A stretch of 64,000 bases of DNA, taken from assembly GCF_042432495.1 (NCBI RefSeq), contig NZ_JBHLXC010000002.1:620001-684000 (forward strand), read 5' to 3'. Within the stretch, counting starts at the first letter, position 1. Each line of letters opens with the position of its first letter. The notes below the pieces were generated by a model. That model was given only the letters and a program-made list of their open reading frames with translations. It searched no databases and was not told where the DNA came from. Positions 1 to 8,190 of the stretch are shown piece by piece. The translations under genes and the position numbers were made by a program. Origin of the DNA: Pseudochelatococcus lubricantis. Its GTDB lineage: Bacteria > Pseudomonadota > Alphaproteobacteria > Rhizobiales > Beijerinckiaceae.

Positions 1-319
1 TTCTTTCAGTATGTCAAAGCAAAAAATGAATCCAGGAGCGCATAGCATGGCTGATAAAGAATAGAGTATGCATATCCGCGATGGTGAATACTTTATTAAA
101 AAGCCAACAACGCCCAATGGAGCGGTACAACTATAACGAGCATTCTGGAATTTGGTTGTAATTCGCTCAGACCAGAGGCCGAGGCCGGCGCTACTGTAAT
201 CGCCGCTCACCATGTTGGATCGGGAAGTGCTGCCGGGACAGGCGGCAGAGGGCAGCCGGCCGCGATTCCCGAAAACGCAGAACTGCGGCGGGGTGTTCTG
301 TGCCGCGGCGTGCCTTGTT
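1..319. other. AT-richer stretch without a recognisable gene
   Basis: The first 200 bases are clearly lower in GC than the rest of the chromosome. They contain only very short reading frames, of 17 and 23 codons, that resemble nothing I know. They could be the tail of a transferred or decayed segment that continues left of the window. Confidence 0.4.
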
Positions 320-826
320 TCAGGTCCCGTTCCGGTCGCCGCCCGATAACCGTTCGATCACGGCCAGCAGTGGACCGGTCAAAACGAACACGAAGTGCAG
401 CCCCACCATCCAGGCCAGTTCCCTGTCCGAGTAAAGACTCACATCCATGAAGTTCTTCAGCAACTGAATGGACGAAATAGCCACGATGGATGACATCAGC
501 TTCAGTTTGAGGCCGGTGAAATCGATCTGGCCCATCCACTCCGGAGAGCTGTTCCGCTCGTCCGCAGCTCTGGTGGAGACAAAGTTCTTGTAGCCCGAGA
601 AGATGACGATGACGACCAGCGCGCCGATAAAGGCCAGATCGATGATCGTGAGGACGCGCAGCACCATGTATGACGGCGGCAAGGACAAGATGAGAGGCAA
701 GAAGTCCAGCAGTTCCTTGATCGTCGTGATCAGCAACGCGATCAGGGCGACGACCAGCGCCAGGTAGAACGGCACCAGCAGCCACCGGCTTGCAAACAGC
801 AAACGCTTGATGCCCGACTCCAGCAT
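320..826 (-). CDS. UPF0114 (YqhA-type) inner membrane protein
   Basis: This 168-residue protein matches the UPF0114/YqhA family: it opens with MLES and then the family signature FASRWLLVPFY at about residues 11-21. Four hydrophobic stretches can be seen, two near the N-terminus, one at about 110-125 and one near the C-terminus. The reading frame extends further upstream, but I chose the ATG at 826 because the family begins at that point and a GGAGAG ribosome binding site sits just before it. The function of the family is not established. It is transcribed divergently from mbfA and has no operon partner in view. Confidence 0.88.
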   Translation of the reverse strand: MLESGIKRLLFASRWLLVPFYLALVVALIALLITTIKELLDFLPLILSLPPSYMVLRVLTIIDLAFIGALVVIVIFSGYKNFVSTRAADERNSSPEWMGQIDFTGLKLKLMSSIVAISSIQLLKNFMDVSLYSDRELAWMVGLHFVFVLTGPLLAVIERLSGGDRNGT

Positions 827-1139
827 GCGAACTCTCCGCGATATCGGCGCCCCCGCCAGTCCGATCCGGCGCGGGCAGCCGTCACCGTGTACGGGCTTCC
901 TGTGCGACCCGTATGACACCGCGCTTCGCGGAAGGTTGTGGTGTGCGCCCCTGTTCCGGCGACGGGGTCGACGTCCAGCTTGCCGAGAGTATCCGGGAGA
1001 TATGCTGAGTTAGCCGACGAGTCTGTCGTTCCGGGTGACGCCGTAGACCGACTGCCTCGACCTCCACACCGGTATTGTCCGAAAGCGTGCGGCTTTCAAC
1101 CGCTTTCGCGAAGGCTCTATTGTGCCGTGCACAAGCAGC
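827..1139. other. Divergent intergenic region, no gene seen
   Basis: About 310 bases lie between the start of the UPF0114 gene and the mbfA promoter. I see no convincing coding frame or strong hairpin. It should contain the promoter of the leftward gene. Confidence 0.4.
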
Positions 1140-1182
1140 TTGGCAATTGCGGTGCTCTCGCCTATTATAGAATAATTCTAAA
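1140..1182 (+). promoter_or_regulatory. mbfA promoter with iron control element (Irr box)
   Basis: A sigma70-like promoter can be read as TTGGCA at 1140-1145, a 17-bp spacer and TATTAT at 1163-1168. The inverted repeat TATAGAA-TAA-TTCTAAA at 1166-1182 overlaps the -10 box and the expected start point. This matches the iron control element bound by Irr in Rhizobiales. Irr binding here would block RNA polymerase, so the gene should be repressed when iron is scarce and expressed when iron is plentiful, as known for mbfA in Agrobacterium and Bradyrhizobium. Confidence 0.8.
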
Positions 1183-1194
1183 ATGGAGCCTGTC

Positions 1195-2172
1195 GTGCTG
1201 ACCGCCCTGTCTTCCCGTCGTCGTTTCTCGGACCTGAACGAGCAGGAGATTCTTGCGCTCGCCATATCCTCCGAGGAGGACGATGCCCGCATCTACCGCC
1301 AGTATGCCGAAAAGCTGCGGGGCGACTATCCCGACACCGCGGCGATCTTCGAGGGCATGGCCGCCGAGGAGGACGACCACCGCCGCAGCCTGATCGACCT
1401 GCACGAGGTGAGGTTCGGCCCGGTCATCCCGCTGATCCGGCGCGAACATGTGGCGGGCTACTACACGCGCAAGCCGGTCTGGCTGTCGGCCAATCTCTCT
1501 CTGGACACGATCCGCGGCGAGGCGGCGGCCATGGAGAAGGAAGCCGAAGCCTTCTACATCCACGCCGCTGGCCGGACCACGGATGCAGCGACGCGCAAGC
1601 TGCTGGGCGATCTGGCCGCGGCCGAAGCCGGCCACGAGAAAACGGCCGAGGCTCTGGAGATTGCCCATCTGGGCGCGGATGCCAAAGCCGCCGAGGACTT
1701 CACCGAGAGGCGGCAGTTCATCCTGACCTGGGTGCAACCGGGACTGGCAGGGCTGATGGATGGTTCGGTCTCGACGCTGGCGCCGATTTTCGCCACCGCC
1801 TTCGCCACCCAGGACAGCGGGACGACCTTCCTGGTCGGCCTTGCCGCCAGCGTTGGGGCGGGGATCTCGATGGGCTTCACCGAGGCGGCGCACGACGACG
1901 GCGTTCTGTCAGGCCGCGGTAGCCCGTGGAAGCGCGGCCTTGCCTCCGGGGTGATGACCGCGCTGGGAGGACTGGGGCACGCGCTGCCCTACCTGATCCC
2001 CGATTTCTGGACCGCGACTGCGATCGCCGTCCTCGTGGTCTTCATCGAGCTTTGGACTATCGCCTGGATCCAGAACCGCTACATGGAAACGCCATTCCTC
2101 CGCGCCGCGTTTCAGGTCGTGCTGGGCGGCGCGTTGGTCTTCGCCGCGGGGGTGCTTATTGGCGGCGGATAA
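1195..2172 (+). CDS. mbfA: Membrane-bound ferritin MbfA, iron exporter (erythrin-VIT1 fusion)
   Basis: The protein has an N-terminal ferritin/rubrerythrin-like four-helix domain (about residues 10-145) with paired glutamates and two ExxH motifs (EEDDH and EAGHE). A C-terminal CCC1/VIT1 membrane domain (about 165-325) follows, with a MDGSVST motif and several membrane helices. MbfA exports ferrous iron across the inner membrane and protects against iron and peroxide stress. I prefer the GTG at 1195 because GGAG at 1185-1188 is well spaced from it and the length becomes 325 residues, as in Agrobacterium. The ATG at 1183 would leave a leader of only a few bases after the predicted promoter. The control element just upstream supports the assignment. 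Confidence 0.93.
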   Translation: MLTALSSRRRFSDLNEQEILALAISSEEDDARIYRQYAEKLRGDYPDTAAIFEGMAAEEDDHRRSLIDLHEVRFGPVIPLIRREHVAGYYTRKPVWLSANLSLDTIRGEAAAMEKEAEAFYIHAAGRTTDAATRKLLGDLAAAEAGHEKTAEALEIAHLGADAKAAEDFTERRQFILTWVQPGLAGLMDGSVSTLAPIFATAFATQDSGTTFLVGLAASVGAGISMGFTEAAHDDGVLSGRGSPWKRGLASGVMTALGGLGHALPYLIPDFWTATAIAVLVVFIELWTIAWIQNRYMETPFLRAAFQVVLGGALVFAAGVLIGGG

Positions 2173-2296
2173 GCTTCCTGCCGCCTCCGACATTCAAGAT
2201 GCCTGGACGCTGGCCGAAGCGAGCCGCCCGCGATTTGCCGCAGCGGAATGATCAGCCAATCCGTGGAATGTACAACGCATTGATTGACATAATTTC

Positions 2297-2344
2297 TTGG
2301 TGAGCGCGCTGGGGCTCGAACCCAGGACCTACTGATTAAAAGTC
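2297..2344. repeat. Left attachment repeat (tRNA-Lys 3' fragment)
   Basis: These 48 bases are identical to 13521-13568 and correspond to the 3' half of tRNA-Lys, from the anticodon stem through the encoded CCA and one base beyond. Identity stops abruptly on both sides. The fragment lacks the 5' half, so it is a tRNA remnant and not a gene. It marks the left junction of the element. Confidence 0.95.
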
Positions 2345-2363
2345 GCTGGATACACCGTAACGT

Positions 2364-2497
2364 GGGGTAACATTCAATAACTTTGTATCGTACGATATAG
2401 TTGATAATTAATGCATAAATTGCAGTTGTGAGCAACTGATGATAACACGGGATAACAGCGCATAACACGCACGTTTCGTTACCCCGGAGATACCCCG
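2364..2497. promoter_or_regulatory. Integrase upstream region with phased repeats and GTTACCCC sites
   Basis: Three copies of ATAACA start at 2442, 2452 and 2462, exactly 10 bp apart, so they lie on one face of the helix. GGGGTAAC at 2364-2371 and its inverse GTTACCCC at 2478-2485 flank them, and the same octamer recurs near the right end of the element. Such arrays are typical of recombinase arm sites and of excisionase or repressor binding sites. The last site lies next to the integrase ribosome binding site GGAGA. Confidence 0.6.
2442..2467 (+). repeat. Three ATAACA direct repeats with 10-bp period
   Basis: ATAACA occurs at 2442-2447, 2452-2457 and 2462-2467, each followed by a GC-rich tetramer. 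The exact helical spacing suggests cooperative protein binding 31 bases upstream of the integrase start. AlpA-like excisionase or the integrase itself are the candidates. Confidence 0.65.
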
Positions 2498-3856
2498 ATG
2501 GCGAAGGCCCTCACCGCCGCTGCGGTCGAAAAGATCAAGGCCGATCCCGAAAAGCGCATTGAAATCCCCGATGGCTTTGTGGTCGGGCTGTATCTCGTGG
2601 TCCAGCCCTCCGGCAAGAAATCATGGGCCGCCCGCTATAGGTCGCATGGCAAACCGAAGAAACTCACCTTGGGCGCATTCCCGGCGCTTGACCTCGCCGG
2701 CGCGCGTGATGCGGCCCGTACCGCGCTCCGGGCGGTGCAGGAAGGCGCGGACCCGGCGGCGGCGAAGCAGCACGAGCGTGAGACGGCGGACCTGCGGCGC
2801 TTCGATACCGTTGTGCGTTCCTTTCTCGCCCGCTATGCAGCGCCCAAGAACCGCTCGTGGAAGGAAACCGCCCGACAGCTTGGCCTTGCGCCCGACAAGG
2901 GAAAGATCGCGGCGGCGGCCGACACGAAGGTGGCCGACGCGCTCGCGAACGATCCCGCGCTGTTCGCGGTTCTCAAGGGCAGTCCTATCGACAAGTGGGG
3001 GCACCGCCCGGTGACGACCATCGATCGCGCTGATGTCCTCGCCCATCTCGACAGCATCGTGGATCGCGGGGCGGGCGTGCAGGCGAACCGGGCGTTCGCC
3101 GCGCTGCGCAAGCTGTTCAACTGGACGGTGGAGCGCACCTTGTTGGCTGCATCCCCATGCGAAGGCTTGAAGCCGCCGACAGCCGAAAAGTCCCGTGACC
3201 GCGTATTGAGCGACGACGAAACCCGCGCCTTGTGGATTGCGTGCGATGCTATCGGGTGGCCGTTCGGCCCGCTGGTCAAGCTTCTCGTGCTAACCGGCCA
3301 GCGCCGCGATGAAGTCGCGGGCATGCGGTGGGAGGAAGTGAGCGGCGATTTATGGACCATACCGCGCGAGCGCGCCAAGAATGACACAACCCACCTTGTG
3401 CCCTTGAGCGATGCGACCCGCGACGCCCTCTCGCATGCTCATCAGACGGGCGATATCGTGTTCACGACCACCGGCACCACGCCGGTGTCGGGCTTCTCCC
3501 GCGCTAAGCGAACGCTTGACGCCGAGATGCTGAAAGCCCTGCGCAAGCAGGCGGCCGAGAACGGCGGCGATCCAGAAGTCATCACGCTCGCGCCTTGGCG
3601 GTTGCATGACATTCGGCGGACTGTAGCGACGGGCATGGCGAAGAACGGTGCCCCCATCCACGTTGTCGAAAAGGTGTTGAACCACGTTTCGGGGACTTTC
3701 GGCGGCGTGACGGGCGTTTACCAGCGCCACGACTTCGCTGATGAAAAGCGCGCGGCCCTTCAAGCGTGGGCGGTGCGGGTTGACCGGATCGTCAACCAAA
3801 AGCCCGGCGACAACGTGGTGGCACTTCATCCGAAGGCTGCGGGGGCGCAGTCATGA
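2498..3856 (+). CDS. int: P4-type tyrosine recombinase/integrase
   Basis: The 452-residue protein has an N-terminal arm-binding domain of the DUF4102 type (about residues 1-90), a SAM-like core-binding region (about 95-215) and a catalytic domain. The catalytic residues are visible: R269 in TGQRRDE, H370 and R373 in LHDIRRT, H396 in LNHVSG and the nucleophile Y408 in GVYQRHD. It should integrate and excise the element at the tRNA-Lys site whose repeat lies 150 bases upstream. GGAGA seven bases before the ATG supports the start. Its stop overlaps the next start by four bases (ATGA), so it heads a translationally coupled cluster. Confidence 0.95.
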   Translation: MAKALTAAAVEKIKADPEKRIEIPDGFVVGLYLVVQPSGKKSWAARYRSHGKPKKLTLGAFPALDLAGARDAARTALRAVQEGADPAAAKQHERETADLRRFDTVVRSFLARYAAPKNRSWKETARQLGLAPDKGKIAAAADTKVADALANDPALFAVLKGSPIDKWGHRPVTTIDRADVLAHLDSIVDRGAGVQANRAFAALRKLFNWTVERTLLAASPCEGLKPPTAEKSRDRVLSDDETRALWIACDAIGWPFGPLVKLLVLTGQRRDEVAGMRWEEVSGDLWTIPRERAKNDTTHLVPLSDATRDALSHAHQTGDIVFTTTGTTPVSGFSRAKRTLDAEMLKALRKQAAENGGDPEVITLAPWRLHDIRRTVATGMAKNGAPIHVVEKVLNHVSGTFGGVTGVYQRHDFADEKRAALQAWAVRVDRIVNQKPGDNVVALHPKAAGAQS

Positions 3857-4470
3857 GCAGTGACCGCACCCTGTTTGAAATGTTCCCGTCGCTGCCGGCG
3901 CGGCGTCGTGGTCGCCGAGGAACGATTGTCGCCACCACGGCCATCGTTGCCGCCAAAGCTGAAATCCGCGACTTTCTGGATCAAACGGTTCCGCTCTGCA
4001 AAATGCCGGACAGGGGTACACTGGCGGCCGAACTTCTGGCCGCGCAACGGGTTCTGGAAGCCGAGAGCGAAGCATTGCAGCGCGGCGAAGGGGTTCACGT
4101 CGAACACGGGCTTGACAGGATCGCGGTCACGATCCGAAGCGAGGGCACGGCGGGGGAACCTATCGCGCGCCGGGTCGCCGCTTTCTGCCTTGAGCGAGGC
4201 CGCCCCGTCCCGTCACCTATCCGGGCGTTCGCGGCCGCTGCTGTCAGGGGCGACGGGGCGAAGCCGGCCAAGGCGGGGTTTCGGGATACCGTGATTGCCG
4301 AAACCGTCAATATCGCGCTGCGGCATGGCATTAATTTGACGCGAAGCAACGACAACGCCGTCTCCGCGTGCAGCCTCGTGGCGGAACTTGTTGGGGAAAA
4401 AGGTCTTGCAAATGTCGGAGAAAAAGCGGTCGAAACCATATGGCGAAACGAAAAAGATCGGCTCACATGA
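3853..4470 (+). CDS. Hypothetical element protein (205 aa)
   Basis: I do not recognise this protein. It begins with a short basic segment (RRRGRRG, about residues 17-23), followed by alanine- and glutamate-rich helices, and has no signal peptide or membrane segment. Its ATG overlaps the integrase stop and its stop overlaps the next ATG, both as ATGA, so it is translated as part of one polycistronic unit. Codon use is high-GC like the integrase. The basic start could suit nucleic-acid contact, but that is only a suggestion. A role tied to integration, copy control or the neighbouring lipoprotein is possible. Confidence 0.75.
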   Translation: MSSDRTLFEMFPSLPARRRGRRGTIVATTAIVAAKAEIRDFLDQTVPLCKMPDRGTLAAELLAAQRVLEAESEALQRGEGVHVEHGLDRIAVTIRSEGTAGEPIARRVAAFCLERGRPVPSPIRAFAAAAVRGDGAKPAKAGFRDTVIAETVNIALRHGINLTRSNDNAVSACSLVAELVGEKGLANVGEKAVETIWRNEKDRLT

Positions 4471-4565
4471 TCTTCACGGTTGAAAGCATCGCGGCGGTTG
4501 CCGTCGGGGTGTCGATTTACATAGCTGCGTACGAATGGTTGCGTAGGAACAGGGACGGGAAATGA
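4467..4565 (+). CDS. Small single-pass membrane peptide (32 aa)
   Basis: A 32-codon frame starts at the ATG that overlaps the preceding stop (ATGA) and ends in a TGA that overlaps the ATG of the following lipoprotein. It encodes one hydrophobic helix (about residues 7-25) followed by a basic tail, RRNRDGK, which suggests an N-out, C-in membrane peptide. The exact 4-base overlaps on both sides argue that it is translated. Phage-like elements often encode such peptides as holin-like, spanin-like or toxin-like factors. No function can be assigned. Confidence 0.62.
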   Translation: MIFTVESIAAVAVGVSIYIAAYEWLRRNRDGK

Positions 4566-5038
4566 AAATTCGCGATTTGCTTTTCGTGACGGCCCTCGCG
4601 GCCCCTGCCGCTGGTTGCGTCACCGCGTCCGGTTTGTACTCGAATTGCGACACCGGGGGAGACTTCGGGAAGGTTTGGAGTTGCACAAGAGCCGCGACCG
4701 TGGCGAAAGCAGCGCCGAACCGCTACAAGACGACGTACATTGCCGCCGGTGACGCCATACAAGAAAAGTGGAAACAGGGCGCTATCACGGACGCGGAAGC
4801 GAAGCTGCTTCTTGTTTCGGTCGCATCCAACATCGACGCCGAAATTGATCGCAACCGGGCAGCGGCGTCGGCGCAGCTAGGGGCCAGCCTTCAAGCTGCC
4901 AGTGCCGCAATGCAGCGCCAGCAAATGATAGACGCCATGAACCGGCCGGTGAACGTCAACATCACGACAACCGCCCCGGCCGCCGCCCCGACGCCGCATA
5001 TCTGGCGGCCCGCCGGATACCAGCACCTTAACTACTGA
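4562..5038 (+). CDS. Putative lipoprotein of the element (158 aa)
   Basis: The N-terminus has a lipoprotein signal: basic MKIR, a hydrophobic stretch and a lipobox ending in AAGC at about residues 16-19. The mature protein contains further cysteines (NCD, SCTR), an alpha-helical middle rich in alanine and glutamine, and a proline- and alanine-rich tail ending HLNY. It overlaps the 32-aa membrane peptide upstream by four bases. The pair could work together at the inner face of the outer membrane, for example in the way o-spanin lipoproteins pair with a membrane subunit, or it could alter the cell surface to exclude phages. I do not recognise the family. Confidence 0.72.
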   Translation: MKIRDLLFVTALAAPAAGCVTASGLYSNCDTGGDFGKVWSCTRAATVAKAAPNRYKTTYIAAGDAIQEKWKQGAITDAEAKLLLVSVASNIDAEIDRNRAAASAQLGASLQAASAAMQRQQMIDAMNRPVNVNITTTAPAAAPTPHIWRPAGYQHLNY

Positions 5039-5254
5039 CAATCTTCGTGCTTGCGCTTCTTGCGCCGGTAGCGTTTCTCTCGAATATCCTCCTTATGTCC
5101 GCTTGCGACCCCATTTCGGGCGTTTAGCACCGGTTTGCAAGACCCCAAAACCTGCCATGGCGCTCCTCACGGGCAACACGTTCAGTTCGGTGACTGCCAC
5201 TTGACGAATGAGGGGCATACCAAGACTCTGTACCAATCGTGTGGGGGGAACGCT

Positions 5255-7852
5255 ATGCCGCATCAGTATCAAGGAACTGGCCTATGGCTGCGCTCGATGG
5301 GCAGCATTAGCGTAGACAGTAACAATGCCTCGCAGCTGCGGCTGCTAAGCACACACAATGTCATGCGAGACAGAGCCGCAGTACTAACAGCACAGATTTC
5401 CAAGGCTCTGCCGCAACTGACCATACACGATGTCACCCACCTAGATGCCCTTTGGGAAACCGCCGATTTGGTGGCAGGCCCTGACTATCCCCTCAATCCA
5501 CTTGAGGGCTTTGTCCTAGGTGGAGCCATTCTGCTGCACGATGCTGCACTTTGTTTTGAAGCCTATGAAGGGGGCGCTGAGGGACTAAGACAGACAGTGG
5601 AATGGAAAGATGCATATGAAGGACTTCGGAAAACGACATCAGGCATCGGTGAGACGCAACTAGCCGAGCGAGCAGACTTCACTACCCTTCGCACGCTTCA
5701 TGCAAAGCAAGCAGGTGCCTTAGGAACCAGAGCGTGGACCAATATGACTGGCGAACAGCTCCATCTCATTGAAGATAGCGAACTGAGACAGCGTTTCGGC
5801 CCGTTGATAGGCGATATCGCAGCCAGTCACCACTGGCCTGTCGAAAAAGTTCTAGCCACTCTACCGCCGCAAGTTAACGCACCGGGTTTTCTTCCTCGTG
5901 AGTGGCGAATTGATCCAGTGAAGCTCGCTCTGCTCCTGCGCTGTGCAGACGCCGCTCATATTGACGACAGACGAGCGCCGGATTTCTTCTATGCGCTGGC
6001 CCGGCGGGTGGGAATTTCTGCAGACCATTGGAAGGCGCAGAACTGGCTTGCAAGGGTCGATCTAGACCAGTCTGACCCAAGCCGTAGTTCATTGCTTTTT
6101 ACGTCCAACAAAACCTTTGGACCAGACGATGTTGACGCATGGTGGGTCGCTTTCGATGCCATTTCTGTTCTAGCAAATGAAGTTGCATCGTCTAATGCCG
6201 CGCTTGCAGAGCGTACATTGCACAACATCAGTCCGCCCTTCGCCGTAAAGCGCATTACCGGCTCTAGCTCACCAGAAACGTTGAGTGCGCATGTAAAAGT
6301 TGTGGGCTGGAAACCTTGCTCTGCAAAGTTGCACGTGAGCAACATCGAGAATCTCATTAAGAGCCTTGGCGGCGAAAATTTGTACGGAGTTCAATCCGAT
6401 AAAGTCGAGATAGCGTTACGTGAGATCATACAGAACGCACGTGACGCGATTGTTGCTAGACGCTCAGTCGAGCCGAGCTATCATGGTTCAATCAGTATTG
6501 GTCTAAGGCACGAAGGAGCCGAAGTTTGGCTCGATGTGCAAGATGACGGCATGGGGATGTCGGAACGGGTTCTGACTGGCCCGCTTTTGGATTTTGGTAG
6601 TTCATTTTGGGCATCAGATTTGGCTCGGGAAGAGTTGCCAGGATTAGTCTCTTCTTCATTCCGATCGATAGGTCGTTTTGGCGTAGGCTTCTATTCTATC
6701 TTCATGGCCGCAGATAAGGTCTTGGTGTCGTCTCGGCGTCCCGATGAGGGCTTAGCAGAATGCCGAACTCTGTCGTTTCCGAATGGGCTAACAATGCGCC
6801 CAACTCTGTCCTCGGGTAGACCAGCAGCGTTCGAAAGTGGTTCGTCCACGAAGGTGTCAATGCGGCTTCTGAATGCTCATAGCGACATAGACAATCCCAA
6901 CATCACAGCTGACAATATACGAAGCCAGAACTTCGTAGTGCCGTTCGGTGATTATTTGGCCGCTTTGACGGCAGGTCTGGATGTAGACGTGCAACTATCG
7001 GATGACCACGGGACCCGCACTGTACACGAAAGCATCCAGCATATTGACACACCGCAAAAACGTAGTGCTTGGCTGGGCCAATTGTCTTTCTCTGGCAGTA
7101 ATCCCAATGCAGACGTCGCTATAGACGTTGGAGTTTACGCGGAGCGCTTGAGATACCTACATGACGACGAAGGTGCTATTTGTGGGCTGGCTGCTCTTTC
7201 AACGCATCTTCACAAGGATAGCAATTTCCTATCAGTTCGTTCTGTGGGAGGCTTAGCGACCACCATACACTCTCGAGGTTCCCACTCATACGTTGGCTAC
7301 CTTGACTATAATGCGCAGTCCGCCAAGAGAGATACTTCGGCAGAAACTAGGGCAAGCGCGAGTTCTCTGGCTAAGTGGGCCGACGAGCAACTGGAGATGC
7401 TAAGACAGGCAGGAGCGGACAAGCTGACATGGTGTCTCGCCGCCTATAGCCTCAGCGATCTACACATAGACCCGACAAGCGTTGCGACAGCGTTGTTTAT
7501 GAGGCAGGAACAGCCAGAATTTTTCGATCTCCCCACGATCATGTCAATGATGGCAAGTGAGGGTATCGCTGTACTCAAATCCCGGTACTTGGATATGGTT
7601 GAAATGCATGGGCAGTTTTTCGAGCTAGAAAACTATTGGACGCTTAAGCCCATTAGCAATGGGTCCTACATGTCGTTAAAGAAAGAGGACGATGGTAGCT
7701 ATCAACGCAATTCCTTGTTCGACTGCATTCAGCGAGAGGCGGGGAGAGAAGGTCTGGCTATTTGTGTTACCGAAGTAAGAGGTGTAGGCAGGTCACTGAT
7801 AGGTGAAATCGATGCACTGGTAATGACCTTGAAGCCAGCGGCGCAAACGTGA
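5255..7852 (+). CDS. HD-domain plus Hsp90-like GHKL ATPase protein, candidate defence effector
   Basis: This protein of 865 residues joins two domains. The N-terminal half shows HD metal-dependent phosphohydrolase features: H58/H62, HD at 95-96, H192/H193 and D232. The central part is a GHKL ATPase of the Hsp90/MORC kind, with E390, N394 and D397 (N box), DDGMGM from D430 and the GRFGVGFYS lid motif at about 473-481. The last 300 residues match nothing I know. I chose ATG 5255 with GGGGGG upstream; a TTG at 5135 in the same frame is less likely. The gene is visibly AT-richer than its neighbours, with many CTA, TTA, ATA and AGA codons, a sign of recent transfer. Standalone HD-GHKL proteins on mobile elements are predicted conflict-system effectors. 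The function here is inferred. Confidence 0.85.
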   Translation: MPHQYQGTGLWLRSMGSISVDSNNASQLRLLSTHNVMRDRAAVLTAQISKALPQLTIHDVTHLDALWETADLVAGPDYPLNPLEGFVLGGAILLHDAALCFEAYEGGAEGLRQTVEWKDAYEGLRKTTSGIGETQLAERADFTTLRTLHAKQAGALGTRAWTNMTGEQLHLIEDSELRQRFGPLIGDIAASHHWPVEKVLATLPPQVNAPGFLPREWRIDPVKLALLLRCADAAHIDDRRAPDFFYALARRVGISADHWKAQNWLARVDLDQSDPSRSSLLFTSNKTFGPDDVDAWWVAFDAISVLANEVASSNAALAERTLHNISPPFAVKRITGSSSPETLSAHVKVVGWKPCSAKLHVSNIENLIKSLGGENLYGVQSDKVEIALREIIQNARDAIVARRSVEPSYHGSISIGLRHEGAEVWLDVQDDGMGMSERVLTGPLLDFGSSFWASDLAREELPGLVSSSFRSIGRFGVGFYSIFMAADKVLVSSRRPDEGLAECRTLSFPNGLTMRPTLSSGRPAAFESGSSTKVSMRLLNAHSDIDNPNITADNIRSQNFVVPFGDYLAALTAGLDVDVQLSDDHGTRTVHESIQHIDTPQKRSAWLGQLSFSGSNPNADVAIDVGVYAERLRYLHDDEGAICGLAALSTHLHKDSNFLSVRSVGGLATTIHSRGSHSYVGYLDYNAQSAKRDTSAETRASASSLAKWADEQLEMLRQAGADKLTWCLAAYSLSDLHIDPTSVATALFMRQEQPEFFDLPTIMSMMASEGIAVLKSRYLDMVEMHGQFFELENYWTLKPISNGSYMSLKKEDDGSYQRNSLFDCIQREAGREGLAICVTEVRGVGRSLIGEIDALVMTLKPAAQT

Positions 7853-8190
7853 CGAACCGTGATTGTGCCATGCCTGCGTAACTATTTCGCGTTTGTCAGT
7901 GGCGCGGCTGCGTGGAGACAAACGCGGCCGCTTTCGGATTCCTGCCATAAGCAGTTGGTGCGCTGACGGCCCCAAACCTGACGATCGCCTAATGTCCATT
8001 TTTGCGAAAGCCCGCCCAGAAGCCGCCAGTCCGCAAACCACCCCAGAACAGACAATGGTCGCCACCGTAAAGCAGAACGCGAGGCGGCATATCCTTCGCG
8101 CGTCCATTGGCGCGCCCTGATCGGGCGCAGCCGACACGCGCCGGCTTGGCCGCAATTGGGTGGGTGACGGCCATCCTGCGGGCTGGAACC

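Noticed and set aside
2297..2344. A second tRNA-Lys gene
   Set aside because: Only the 3' half is present; the acceptor and D arm are missing, so it is an attachment remnant.
2441..2467. CRISPR-like repeats
   Set aside because: The unit is only about 10 bp, with no spacers and no cas genes. It fits a protein-binding array.
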